A program made the translations under genes and the position numbers. Shown here one piece after another: positions 1 to 8,630 of a DNA stretch of 33,087 bases. Each line of letters starts with the position of its first letter. Positions within the stretch are counted from its first letter, which is position 1. Origin of the DNA: Flavobacteriaceae bacterium. Lineage in GTDB: Bacteria > Bacteroidota > Bacteroidia > Flavobacteriales > Flavobacteriaceae. The notes beneath the pieces are model-generated. The model made no database searches, was not told where the DNA came from, and saw nothing but the letters and a program-made list of their open reading frames with translations. The stretch covers positions 1 to 33,087 of the forward strand of contig JALWKK010000048.1 of NCBI GenBank assembly GCA_027081505.1, read 5' to 3'.

Positions 1-42
1 TAACTATTTTCATTCTGTAACGGCATTAACCCTTTCAAAAAC

Positions 43-67
43 ATAAAATAGTTTTGGACTATTTTAT
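43..67. repeat. Short perfect hairpin
   Basis: ATAAAATAG and CTATTTTAT form a perfect 9-bp stem around a 7-nt loop. There is no G/C-rich core and no T-run, so it is not a convincing terminator. It lies at the window edge with no gene visible to its left. Confidence 0.35.
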
Positions 68-90
68 ATTAAGAATAGGTATAAAATAAG

Positions 91-123
91 AAATCCCCGT
101 CATTTTTTGACGGGGATTTTTTT
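91..123. terminator. Rho-independent terminator, probably bidirectional
   Basis: A 12-bp perfect stem (AAATCCCCGTCA / TGACGGGGATTT) surrounds a T-rich 5-nt loop. Seven T follow on the plus strand and a weaker T-rich tract on the minus strand. It can end the rseP/tRNA-Asn transcript on the minus strand and also any plus-strand gene entering from outside the window. Confidence 0.8.
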
Positions 124-124
124 G

Positions 125-198
125 CTCCTCCTCTTGGGCTCGAACCAAGGACCCTCTGATTAACAGTCAGATGCTCTAACCAACTGAGCTAAGGAGGA
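125..198 (-). tRNA. tRNA-Asn (anticodon GTT)
   Basis: The minus strand folds into a complete cloverleaf. The acceptor arm is TCCTCCT/AGGAGGA with discriminator G, the D-arm has GCTCAGTTGGTTAGAGC, and the anticodon stem-loop TCTGA-CTGTTAA-TCAGA puts GTT at 162-164. The T-arm contains GGTTCGAGCC. The 3' CCA is not encoded (GCA follows), so it would be added after transcription. The tRNA lies about 80 bases downstream of rseP on the same strand and before the terminator at 91-123. Confidence 0.96.
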
Positions 199-280
199 AG
201 TTATTCGCTTTTAGCGGATGCAAATATAATTTATTTTTTATCTGCAACAAAGATTTTTAAAAAATTCTTATCATCTTTTT

Positions 281-1609
281 TTATCCGCCAAATAACCAGC
301 GATATATATCGTTACCATTGGCTAATAGTACCAAAACAATTAAAAATACGAATCCGGCTATTTGAGCATATTCCATTACTTTTTCATTGGGTTTTCTTCC
401 GGTAATAATTTCATAGAGCAAAAACATCACATGACCACCGTCTAATGCCGGAATAGGTAAAATATTCATAAATGCCAAAACAATTGATATAAAAGCTGTG
501 GTTTCCCAAAAACTTAGCCAATCCCAAACCGGCGGAAACATATTACCTATAGCTCCAAAACCACCTACTTGTTTTGCACCTTTAGCGGTAAACACAAATT
601 TAAACTGGCTAATATAGTCGTTTAAAGTATCAATACCATATTGCACTCCTTTTATAATACTTTCGCCTAAACCATAGCTAATGTGTGTGGTTGCACCAAG
701 TATGTCTTTTGCAAAATTGGATACTCCGATTTTTCCGTCTTCGGTTGGAGTAACCTGTAGCGTATCTAAGATATTATTTCTGGAAATTACAACAGTTATT
801 TTTTTGTTTTTCTCTTTGCTAACAGCTTTTGTAAATTGGTTCCAGTAAGCCGTTTTTTTGCCGTTTACCGAAATTATTTTATCTCCTTTTTTCAATCCCG
901 CTTTTGCAGCCGGAAAATCGGGCAAAACAGTGTCTATTACGGCTTCTCTAATAGGCTCAAAAGGTCTCAACGCATCTTTCTCAAAGAGTTGTTGTCCTAT
1001 ATCTTCGGGTATATCAATTATTTGTTTGGTTCCGTCATTGTGTTGAACTTCTACCGTCTTTACATCTCTTAAAAACAGATAACGGTTTATATCCATAACA
1101 TTTTCAAGAGGTTTTCCGTTTACTGCTAAAATTCTATCTCCGTCTTTAAAACCATAAGGTTTAATAACTTCCGAAACGGCAAATCCGTGTGGTAATTTAT
1201 CGTTGGTAATTACATCCTTTCCGTAAAAATAAAGGATGCCGGCATAAATAACAAAAGCCACAAGCACATTAACGGTAACTCCACCAAGCATAATGATAAG
1301 ACGTTGCCAAGCGGGTTTGCTTCTAAACTCCCACGGTTTTGGGGGTTGCGCCATTTGTTCTTTATCCATACTTTCATCAATCATCCCGGCAATTTTCACA
1401 TAACCTCCAAGTGGCAACCAACCTATTCCGTAAACGGTTTCGCCTATTTTCTTTTTAAAAAGTGAAAATTTCACATCAAAAAACAAGAAGAATTTTTCAA
1501 CTCTGGTTTTAAAAATTTTGGCGGGTATAAAATGTCCTAACTCATGTAAAATAATAAGTAAGGACAAACTCAATAATAATTGAATGGCTTTAACTACAAA
1601 CGGACTCAT
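281..1609 (-). CDS. rseP: RIP site-2 metalloprotease RseP
   Basis: This is an inner-membrane zinc protease of the RseP/site-2 family, which cleaves transmembrane substrates such as anti-sigma factors and remnant signal peptides. The HELGH zinc motif sits at residues 22-26 in the first membrane helix, and the second motif (PIPALDGGH, about residues 385-393) supplies the third metal ligand. Two PDZ-like segments lie between them, around residues 130-215 and 220-300 (GDRILAVNGK, GDKIISVNGK). The length of 442 aa is typical. A perfect -7 box (TATTTTTG, minus 1635-1642) lies 25 nt before the ATG and supports this start. The target anti-sigma factor is not in the window. Confidence 0.95.
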   Translation of the reverse strand: MSPFVVKAIQLLLSLSLLIILHELGHFIPAKIFKTRVEKFFLFFDVKFSLFKKKIGETVYGIGWLPLGGYVKIAGMIDESMDKEQMAQPPKPWEFRSKPAWQRLIIMLGGVTVNVLVAFVIYAGILYFYGKDVITNDKLPHGFAVSEVIKPYGFKDGDRILAVNGKPLENVMDINRYLFLRDVKTVEVQHNDGTKQIIDIPEDIGQQLFEKDALRPFEPIREAVIDTVLPDFPAAKAGLKKGDKIISVNGKKTAYWNQFTKAVSKEKNKKITVVISRNNILDTLQVTPTEDGKIGVSNFAKDILGATTHISYGLGESIIKGVQYGIDTLNDYISQFKFVFTAKGAKQVGGFGAIGNMFPPVWDWLSFWETTAFISIVLAFMNILPIPALDGGHVMFLLYEIITGRKPNEKVMEYAQIAGFVFLIVLVLLANGNDIYRWLFGG

Positions 1610-1634
1610 ACGGTGTTATAAAAAATAATAAGCG

Positions 1635-1642
1635 CAAAAATA
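1635..1642 (-). promoter_or_regulatory. Putative -7 box of rseP
   Basis: TATTTTTG matches the Bacteroidota consensus TAnnTTTG 25 nt before the rseP ATG. No TTG is seen at the usual 17-23 nt upstream. Confidence 0.5.
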
Positions 1643-1702
1643 AAAACTTTAAGGTATTTAAAGCCTTTTGTTGTTAATTTATTAACATTTTTTTGGGCGT
1701 TT

Positions 1703-1834
1703 CCCCCGACAACCATAGGTGTCGGGGGTCGGGCTATTCACTATATCCCTAATGGCATACTTTATAACTTGTATTTTTATAGCATAAAATAAACCATAGT
1801 AAAAAATAATATTTTAAACAAAAAGCCATTAGGG
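1703..1834. repeat. Inverted-repeat-rich intergenic segment
   Basis: Two nested structures are seen. CCCCCGACA and TGTCGGGGG (1703-1728) form a 9-bp stem with an 8-nt loop. CCCTAATGGC (1747-1756) is inverted as GCCATTAGGG (1825-1834) across about 68 AT-rich bases. Neither has a terminator T-run. Together they look like a small dispersed intergenic repeat, but only one copy is present, so that is inference. Confidence 0.45.
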
Positions 1835-1882
1835 GATGCCGTTGCTATCCCTAACGCAAATAGCGCAAACAGAACTTTTTGT

Positions 1883-2065
1883 TTAATTTTTGATAAAACG
1901 CTTTGTTACCGTTCCGCTTTGCGTTGTTAGTTTCACAAAATACATTCCCGATTGCAGTTTACTAATATTTATTTGTTTTTTATCTTTCCAATGTTGAACC
2001 AAAACACCTTGCAGTGTAAATAAATCGATGCTTTTTAGCTTGATGAATTCCGGTTTTTTGATGTA
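1883..2065 (-). pseudogene. Orphan C-terminal sorting domain of a T9SS-secreted protein
   Basis: The minus strand reads through about 61 codons ending in a classic type A T9SS sorting domain: SIDLFTLQGVLVQHW, then INISKLQSGMYFVKL, then TVTKRFIKN and a stop. There is no start codon, signal peptide or passenger domain. The frame runs upstream straight into the 64-bp palindromic repeat at 2066-2129 and meets a stop just inside it. It is therefore the 3' remnant of a secreted-protein gene whose 5' part has been lost, and it is unlikely to be expressed as a functional protein. Confidence 0.75.
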
Positions 2066-2129
2066 ATACCAAAAACATCTATTTTTTAATTCAATTTATT
2101 TCGGGCTATAAAATTACTCCTTTTGGTAT
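2066..2129. repeat. Short copy of a palindromic MITE-like repeat
   Basis: The 64-bp sequence begins ATACCAAAAACA and ends TCCTTTTGGTAT, giving perfect 9-bp terminal inverted repeats. Its right end (reverse complement ATACCAAAAGGA...TTTTATAGCCCGAAATAAATTG) aligns with the right end of the 162-bp element at 22235-22396 (ATACCAAAAGGA...TTTTAGTCCAAAATAAATTG). It looks like an internally deleted relative. It directly abuts the orphan sorting-domain fragment. Confidence 0.65.
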
Positions 2130-2154
2130 AAGACAATTTGTAACAAAAATTACC

Positions 2155-2183
2155 TTGACTTTAGTATAATTTTTTGACCTTTG
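2155..2183 (+). promoter_or_regulatory. Putative promoter of the SCO1-like gene
   Basis: TTG (2155-2157), an 18-nt spacer and GACCTTTG (2176-2183) match TTG-N17-23-TAnnTTTG with one mismatch in the -7 box. Only 4 nt separate the box from the ATG at 2188. Confidence 0.4.
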
Positions 2184-2187
2184 CCGT

Positions 2188-2862
2188 ATGTTACGATACA
2201 TTTTTAAATACAAGTTTTTTTGGGTTTTCTTTTTCGTGCTTTCCGGTATAATTATTACAATGATATACCAAGTAATTAAACCACCGGAAGTACTGCCCGT
2301 TTACCAACCTGCTCAGGTTTCTAAAGAATTGGTAGATAGCACCATACAACATATTAAAAAATATCATACTATTTCCGATTTTAAGTTGATTAACCAAAAC
2401 GGAGATACTGTTACGCAAAACAATTATAAAGGTAAAATTTATGTAGCCGATTTCTTTTTTACGACTTGCCAAACCATATGCCCTAAGATGACCGATAATA
2501 TGGCAAAAATTCAAGAAGCCATAAAGAATGACCCGGATGTTATGTTACTTTCGCATACGGTAACTCCTACAATAGACAGTGTACTACAACTTAAAAAATA
2601 TGCCTTGCAAAAAGGGGTTATTGATAGCAAGTGGAATCTGGTAACAGGAGATAAAAAACAGATTTATGATTTGGCTCGAAAATCGTATTTGGTTGCCAAA
2701 GATGTGCCTTATAGTCCCAACGATTTGGTACATACCGAAAATTTTGTTTTAGTCGATAAAAAGAAACGCATTAGAGGATTTTATGATGGTACAAATCCCG
2801 ATGAAATAGAGAAATTGCTACACGACTTGAAGGTGTTAAAACAAGAGGATAGTAGAAATTAA
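2188..2862 (+). CDS. SCO1/SenC family copper chaperone
   Basis: This is a membrane-anchored thioredoxin-fold protein of the SCO family, which delivers copper to, or reduces, the CuA site of cytochrome c oxidase. One N-terminal membrane helix (about residues 11-30) precedes the periplasmic domain. The copper-binding CxxxC is TCQTICPKM with C94 and C98. The conserved distal histidine is H182 in VHTENFVLVD, so all three metal ligands are present. The 224-aa length is normal. The gene ends 4 bases into the convergent cdd gene. Cytochrome oxidase genes are not in the window. Confidence 0.9.
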   Translation: MLRYIFKYKFFWVFFFVLSGIIITMIYQVIKPPEVLPVYQPAQVSKELVDSTIQHIKKYHTISDFKLINQNGDTVTQNNYKGKIYVADFFFTTCQTICPKMTDNMAKIQEAIKNDPDVMLLSHTVTPTIDSVLQLKKYALQKGVIDSKWNLVTGDKKQIYDLARKSYLVAKDVPYSPNDLVHTENFVLVDKKKRIRGFYDGTNPDEIEKLLHDLKVLKQEDSRN

Positions 2863-3350
2863 TTTCTACCTAAAAAAGAGCTGTCAAAACCCAGAGGTAA
2901 TAAGGCTTTAATTGAAGGAGCCTTAATTATTTTTCCGGTTTCACCCATAAAATAAACAGACATAGGTCTCTTTTGTTTTATTTCGTATTCGGCTAAAGAT
3001 TGTCTGCAGGCACCACATGGAGCTACAGGAGTAGTTACAATTTTATCTGAAGATTTAACGGTAATAGCCAATGCGGTAATAACGGCATTGGGAAAAGTGG
3101 CACCGGCATAAAATACGGCTACTCGCTCTGCACATAACCCGGATGGATAAGCTGCATTTTCTTGATTACTTCCTTGTATAATTTTGCCATTATCTAAAGT
3201 AATGGCGACTCCTACTTTAAAATGAGAATAAGGCGCGTAAGCTATATCTCTGGCTTGTTGCGCCTTATTAAAGAGTTTTTGTATCGAAACGGGAAGTTCT
3301 TCTAAAGAATCATAGACTTCTAAATGTGTTTCGACAGTTATTTTTTTCAT
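2859..3350 (-). CDS. cdd: Cytidine deaminase
   Basis: It deaminates cytidine and deoxycytidine to uridine and deoxyuridine in pyrimidine salvage. The zinc site is complete: CAE at residues 73-75 (zinc Cys and catalytic Glu) and PCGAC at 111-115 (two zinc Cys). The substrate-binding stretch YSHFKVGVAI is present. At 163 aa it has the homotetrameric-type length, with an N-terminal extension of about 25 residues. It begins 9 bases after porV and is therefore probably the third gene of the porU-porV-cdd transcript. Its stop overlaps the end of the convergent SCO1-like gene. Confidence 0.94.
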   Translation of the reverse strand: MKKITVETHLEVYDSLEELPVSIQKLFNKAQQARDIAYAPYSHFKVGVAITLDNGKIIQGSNQENAAYPSGLCAERVAVFYAGATFPNAVITALAITVKSSDKIVTTPVAPCGACRQSLAEYEIKQKRPMSVYFMGETGKIIKAPSIKALLPLGFDSSFLGRN

Positions 3351-3359
3351 GAATAAATT

Positions 3360-4505
3360 TTAATATTCATCGTATTCATCGTCTCCTATGTTAAAAGTTA
3401 ACCCAAATCGAAGCGTTCCTTCAAGCGGGCTTCTTACTTTGGAAGTAGAGAACAAATACGAAATATCTATGTTGATAGTAGTATATTTAAAACCTGCACC
3501 AAATGTAGCATATTGTCTGGCTCCTTTTTCCGGGCTTTCATGGAAATAACCTGCCCTAAATGCAAAAGAATCTTGATACCAATACTCGGCACCCAATGCC
3601 CAGGTGAATTCTTTTAACTCTTCGCTAAAACCGTCGGGAGCATCGCCAAATGATGAAAACATCCCGCTAAAAAAATTTTGGTTATAATAATCGTCTAAAC
3701 GATCTATGGTGCCGTCTTCGTTAGAATCGCTGGGAGTTGGTACCAATAACTTATTTACTTCAAGGTTTACGCCTACTTTGTTATATTCATCTAAGATAAA
3801 ATCAAAACCGGCACCCAGTCCTAAATTGATAGGTAAGCTGCTTTCTTGACCTAATTCGTCGTATTTCAGTTTGGGACCCACGTTTGAAATGTTAAATCCG
3901 GCACGCCACCTTCCGTCAAAATCGTTATAAGCAATTTCTTCACTTTGGTAATATCCGGAGACATCTACGGCAAACGAACTGGCAGCCGAAGCATCCTCAA
4001 TTGACGCTTGAATTCTAAGGTCAGAACGAAGGTACCTTCCGGTAACAGCCATCGAAAAGCGTTCACTTAAACGTAAGGCATAAGTTAAGTCAAAAAATAA
4101 TTCGTTTGGTTTAACCAACAGCGGTTGTTGGTCCGGGGTGTCTCTTAGTTCAATTTCTCCCAGACTAAAGTAACGAAAACTTCCGGCTACGGCACTTTGT
4201 TCATTTAGGCGGTTAAAATAGGTTACATTTCCCAGAAATACGTCGTTAACTAATTTACTTAAGTAGGGAGTGTAAGTTACTCCTACTCCTTGTTTGGATA
4301 AAGAAAAGGCATATTTTGCAGGATTCCATTGTTGCGAAAATGCGTCGGCAGAGGTAGCTACACCAATATCTCCCATACCTGCTGCTCTGGGGTCACCGGC
4401 TATTAGTAAAAAAGGAACTCCGGTTGTAATAACCCTATTGTACTCTTGTGCATTTGTTTTGACAAAAACAAAGAGTAGTAAACTTGCAATAATTATTTTT
4501 TTCAT
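3360..4505 (-). CDS. porV: Type IX secretion outer-membrane protein PorV (LptO)
   Basis: PorV is an outer-membrane beta-barrel shuttle that carries type IX secretion (T9SS) cargo from the translocon to the PorU attachment complex. The signal peptide ends TNAQ at about residue 20. The mature N-terminus contains the family hallmark FLLIAGDPRAAGMGDIGVA, followed by SQQWNPAKYAF. Alternating beta-strand sequence continues to a C-terminal strand of aromatic and charged residues (LEGTLRFGLTFNIG). The length of 381 aa is typical. It lies 42 bases downstream of porU on the same strand, the gene pairing expected for this complex. Confidence 0.93.
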   Translation of the reverse strand: MKKIIIASLLLFVFVKTNAQEYNRVITTGVPFLLIAGDPRAAGMGDIGVATSADAFSQQWNPAKYAFSLSKQGVGVTYTPYLSKLVNDVFLGNVTYFNRLNEQSAVAGSFRYFSLGEIELRDTPDQQPLLVKPNELFFDLTYALRLSERFSMAVTGRYLRSDLRIQASIEDASAASSFAVDVSGYYQSEEIAYNDFDGRWRAGFNISNVGPKLKYDELGQESSLPINLGLGAGFDFILDEYNKVGVNLEVNKLLVPTPSDSNEDGTIDRLDDYYNQNFFSGMFSSFGDAPDGFSEELKEFTWALGAEYWYQDSFAFRAGYFHESPEKGARQYATFGAGFKYTTINIDISYLFSTSKVRSPLEGTLRFGLTFNIGDDEYDEY

Positions 4506-4547
4506 AACGAGGTTATATATAGTTTCGACAAATATAATTTTTAATTT

Positions 4548-7500
4548 TTAAAGGATAACGAGTTTTTCAAATTTTTCGACACGCTTATTGGTTAACGTAG
4601 ATTTTACGGTAATCTTATAAATATATACACCTTTTCCTATTTTATCACCAAAGTCATCTCTTCCGTCCCAAGTAATATCTCTGGATAGAAACCCGTCGGT
4701 AGTTATAATTTGATTTTTTGTCCATACTACTTTTCCGGTGACGGTAAAAACTTGTATTTGTACTTCAAGCGGTTCGAACGGGCGATTGTGGTTAAACCAA
4801 AACTCGGTATAGTTTGTAAACGGATTGGGGTAATTAAGGACACGTGTTATTTTAAGTTTATCATCACCGGCTACGACAAATTGTATTTCGGCGGTGGCCG
4901 AGTTATTGTACACATCCCAAGCTTTAAGTGAAAGTGTATGCAGTCCTTCCTCAAGGTTTCTTAATTTGTAATTAAGAGTGCCTTTAGTATAATCATCGGT
5001 TTCGGCTTGGTAATACTCGTTTAAGTTATACGGATTGGTTTCATCTCCGTCTAAAATAGCTACAATGTCATGACCTATCCCGCCTATGGTATTGATTCCG
5101 TTTTCATCCTCTATTTTTGCTAATAAAACGGGTGAATCATTTGTTATTCCTCCCGAAACAAAACTTTCATCATTCATAAATAGCCGAATGGTAGGACCTA
5201 TGTTGTCTTCGGGGGCATCTTCATTTAACCCGCCTACTTTGATATCTACATTAAAACCTATTTGGTCTTCCAGCGCATTGGTACGTTGTGCATAGAGACT
5301 TACTCTACCTTTGTCAACAGGTATTCTAATGTCTCTTGGAACAACAAATTCAAACTCAAACTTCCCATTGGTAACTGATGATTTACCATTAAAAATTATC
5401 TCTCCCAAAGTGGTGAAGTTAAGTTTTAAAATATTATTGGTGTTTCCATCGTTGTCGTAATCATTAGCATTATCTCTTACTCCGTCATTTGCAAGTGTTT
5501 GTCGTTGTATTTCTTTATCAAAAACTTTTGCCTCTAAAGTTCCGTTATAATTAGAAATTAAATTACCGTTTTCGTCTTGTATTTCACCTTCAAATTTTAC
5601 TTTACTTAATGCTTTAAGAATGGTTGTAGATTGTGCTATGGGTTGATTATTAAGTTTGGTAAGAATTATTCTAGGTTTTGGAAAAGCCAAATGCATTGCG
5701 GGATCACCCAGATAAAAAACCACTCTGCGTAGCGAACCATTTATTTCGTTTTTGGAGAGTCGGAGTGCTTCAGCAGGAGGAACCGGAATATTTTGGTTGT
5801 AACCAAAAAGATGCGGGGCAATAACTCTGTTAAACTCTACTCCAAGTGAGACCGAGATGGAGCGCGTGGTAGTAAGCATTGAAATGGCACCACCATTTTT
5901 ATTCCAAAAAGTAAGTTCGCCGGCTGTTGTACGTGTAGGTAAATCAAACTTGGTAAATTCACAAGTTACGGTAAGAATACAAGGTAAATTATCTATATTT
6001 TGAAACTCTTGAGCCATTGTTTTGGTAAAAATAAACTCTTTAGCCAACCCGTCTTCTCCTCCATGTCCAAAATAATTAACAACTAAAGCACCTACTTCAA
6101 TAGCATCATCGATAGCATCATTTACTGTTGGATATCTGTCTCCTCCGGCAGAACTTTCTTGTTTGAAAGCATCCGAATGTATTTTCTTTACATTTAAAAA
6201 AGGTTTATTTGCTAAAATTTCGTCACTTAAATCGTCTAAGTTTTTTTCAATATCTCTGTATTCCCAAGCGGCATCTACATCGTCTGATATAATCACAAAA
6301 TTATTTCGCCAGTTTCCATATGAGGCTTTCGACTCATAGTTTATTATTTTATCAACCAATGCGTTTGCCAGGGGTACTTCGTCAACAACGATTCTTCCTA
6401 TGGCTAAATCCAATCTGTCTATATCCGGGCTTTGACCAATGGTTCCTTCGTTACTATCTAGGTTTCCATAAAAATCATCACTCATAAATGAAGTTACCGT
6501 ATTTGTACTGCTTAATGTATGAAAAGTAGGAACAACATTGTTGTTTCCGGGCAATCTGTTTTTGTAATCTACAGATGTGTCACCAAAAAGGCAGAGGTAT
6601 TTTATTCTTTTAGAGGGTTCCGAAGCATTTTCGTAAACATACCTTATAAAATTTCGTATTGCTCCTATGTCTTGCTTACCAGTACTAAACTCGTTGTAAA
6701 TCTGATTTGTGGTGATAACTTTTATATTTAAACCATCAATGTTTTTTCTGTGATTTGCCAATCGTAATGCGGGTTGTAATAAAAAAGGTGCGGTTATAAT
6801 AATATAGTCTATATCTTTAAAGTTGCCTGAAGCATCTGTAAAAATAGTGCCTTTTAAGTTCTGATTTGGGATTACATCTTTTTTTGCTCTTTCGGGCGAA
6901 TAAAAGTCGACTGGGTTTAAGGCGATATACTTTTTTAGTTCTCCCATTTGTGCTTTAAATGAAACGGTTGATTGATTGGTTATTGTTTTTGAAGAAATAG
7001 CTGTAAAATCTGTAACATCCCATATTTGTGTAAATTGAGAGGCGTTAGCGAGTTGGTATTCTCCAATTCCTGTTTGGTTAACCGCTTCGTTATATTGAAA
7101 AGCCAGTTGTTTTCCATCAACACCCTTTAGTTGTCTAAGTACTTCAATTTTAAAATAATCTAAATACCCTACACTGGCAGGGTTTCCGGAATTGTTATAG
7201 GCTAAATCTACTGTTATGGTTTCATTCCCAGAAGGTATGGTTACCGTTTGTTGATTAGTACTTAGTAATGTGTTTCCGCTTAAAGGGCTAAATGTTAAGG
7301 GAGGAATAGCTGCGCCATTTACTGAAATTGCTAAAGATGTAACAGATTCGGATACTGCTCCGGCTTTAATTGTAAAATTAATGTTAGAGCCACTTACAAT
7401 GTTTGGGAAAGTAAATTCGTAGGATTGTTCCGGCTCAATGTCAAATCGATTTCCAAACCATCGTCTTCCTACTTTTGCAGGAGTTTCTTCATCCTCTTCT

Positions 7501-8417
7501 TGAAAAGCATAATCGTTAAATTGCGTTATTATAGTCGAAGCATTGCCCGTTGGTTCTTGCATAGGTTGTACTCTTTTGCCCGGCGCACCGTCAGCAGTAA
7601 TAAAATAAAAGGCTTCGTCGCTATACGGATTTAAATTGGTGTCGCTTTCAGCATCGTATCCTTCGGTTCCAATAGCGTAAAATAATATATAATCTCCATT
7701 ATCAAAAGAGCCGTCTTCTTCACCTATTACTTGTATTGCATTTTCGGGAGGATCAAAATAAAAATTATCTGCGTTTAGTAAGGGGAGTGGCTTTCCGCCA
7801 TTTCCATAAATTTTTATGTTTTTAGGATTTATACTCCCTACGTTCATCCCTAATTTTTTCAAAAAATTTTCAGTAATTTTATAAACACCGGTTTTAGAAA
7901 CTTTAAACTGATACCAGCTTCCTGTTGACAGGACAGAGTTAACAATAGAGGGAACTCGACTATCATTTCGTTCTATAGTTTCTGAATATTTAATAGAAAA
8001 TGAAACTATTTTTTTAAAAACCTCGTTTTCTTTAATAATAGGAGAGAGTGAGATCGAAGTGTAAATTACGCCTCTTGCGATACCGCTTTTAATAGAAAAA
8101 TTCGGTTTGTTCGAAATTATTTTAGGATTAATTTTTTTTATTTCGGAAGCTGTTAAATTTTGATAAACAACAGCAGATACTTTTAATGAGTTTGGGTCTG
8201 CCAAAGCATTATCTTTCCATTGTTGAGAAAAAAAACAAAGTTCTTTGTTTACCCACAAGTGGCTTGTTTCTGCCGTTTTTTTGTCGGAAAACGATTCTTT
8301 AACCTCTTTGGAAGAAGTGTTAAAATCACTCCAATCAATATAAACAGTGCGCTCTTGTGCAGTAGTTACAAGCGCAAACAAAATAAAAATTGAAATAAAA
8401 ATATTTTTTTTCATCAT
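4548..8417 (-). CDS. porU: Type IX secretion sortase PorU
   Basis: PorU is the cell-surface C25 (gingipain-type) cysteine peptidase that removes the sorting domain of T9SS cargo and joins cargo to anionic lipopolysaccharide. A signal peptide (ending TTAQ, about residue 20) precedes an N-terminal beta-rich domain. The C25 domain spans about 560-900, with catalytic His785 in YFGHGGEDG and Cys819 in TVTCEFTKFD; the 34-residue spacing resembles that of the Porphyromonas enzyme. A C-terminal sorting-like domain starts at RVLNYPNPF and ends EKLVIL. The second Met is an equally possible start. A perfect -7 box (TATCTTTG) lies 14 nt upstream. Divergent gldJ completes the T9SS cluster. Confidence 0.95.
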   Translation of the reverse strand: MMKKNIFISIFILFALVTTAQERTVYIDWSDFNTSSKEVKESFSDKKTAETSHLWVNKELCFFSQQWKDNALADPNSLKVSAVVYQNLTASEIKKINPKIISNKPNFSIKSGIARGVIYTSISLSPIIKENEVFKKIVSFSIKYSETIERNDSRVPSIVNSVLSTGSWYQFKVSKTGVYKITENFLKKLGMNVGSINPKNIKIYGNGGKPLPLLNADNFYFDPPENAIQVIGEEDGSFDNGDYILFYAIGTEGYDAESDTNLNPYSDEAFYFITADGAPGKRVQPMQEPTGNASTIITQFNDYAFQEEDEETPAKVGRRWFGNRFDIEPEQSYEFTFPNIVSGSNINFTIKAGAVSESVTSLAISVNGAAIPPLTFSPLSGNTLLSTNQQTVTIPSGNETITVDLAYNNSGNPASVGYLDYFKIEVLRQLKGVDGKQLAFQYNEAVNQTGIGEYQLANASQFTQIWDVTDFTAISSKTITNQSTVSFKAQMGELKKYIALNPVDFYSPERAKKDVIPNQNLKGTIFTDASGNFKDIDYIIITAPFLLQPALRLANHRKNIDGLNIKVITTNQIYNEFSTGKQDIGAIRNFIRYVYENASEPSKRIKYLCLFGDTSVDYKNRLPGNNNVVPTFHTLSSTNTVTSFMSDDFYGNLDSNEGTIGQSPDIDRLDLAIGRIVVDEVPLANALVDKIINYESKASYGNWRNNFVIISDDVDAAWEYRDIEKNLDDLSDEILANKPFLNVKKIHSDAFKQESSAGGDRYPTVNDAIDDAIEVGALVVNYFGHGGEDGLAKEFIFTKTMAQEFQNIDNLPCILTVTCEFTKFDLPTRTTAGELTFWNKNGGAISMLTTTRSISVSLGVEFNRVIAPHLFGYNQNIPVPPAEALRLSKNEINGSLRRVVFYLGDPAMHLAFPKPRIILTKLNNQPIAQSTTILKALSKVKFEGEIQDENGNLISNYNGTLEAKVFDKEIQRQTLANDGVRDNANDYDNDGNTNNILKLNFTTLGEIIFNGKSSVTNGKFEFEFVVPRDIRIPVDKGRVSLYAQRTNALEDQIGFNVDIKVGGLNEDAPEDNIGPTIRLFMNDESFVSGGITNDSPVLLAKIEDENGINTIGGIGHDIVAILDGDETNPYNLNEYYQAETDDYTKGTLNYKLRNLEEGLHTLSLKAWDVYNNSATAEIQFVVAGDDKLKITRVLNYPNPFTNYTEFWFNHNRPFEPLEVQIQVFTVTGKVVWTKNQIITTDGFLSRDITWDGRDDFGDKIGKGVYIYKITVKSTLTNKRVEKFEKLVIL

Positions 8418-8431
8418 AATAAATAACGTCC

Positions 8432-8439
8432 CAAAGATA
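8432..8439 (-). promoter_or_regulatory. Putative -7 box of the porU-porV-cdd operon
   Basis: TATCTTTG matches TAnnTTTG exactly, 14 nt before the porU ATG. There is no clear TTG at the usual -33 distance. The 213-base porU/gldJ intergenic region also holds a near-palindrome (TACAAATATTGTA) and no other evident feature. Confidence 0.45.
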
Positions 8440-8630
8440 CACTTAGTATCAATATTCGCTTAGTAAATTATTTTTTATAAATTTGCCATACTAAATTTAA
8501 CCTATTTGCGTTTCTAAGAGGGTCTGTTGAAAAAATACGACAACCTTGACATTACAAATATTGTAAAATATTATTGCGAATTTACCGTTAATTACTATAT
8601 TGCGAACCCAATTTTTCATAACTGAAAACT

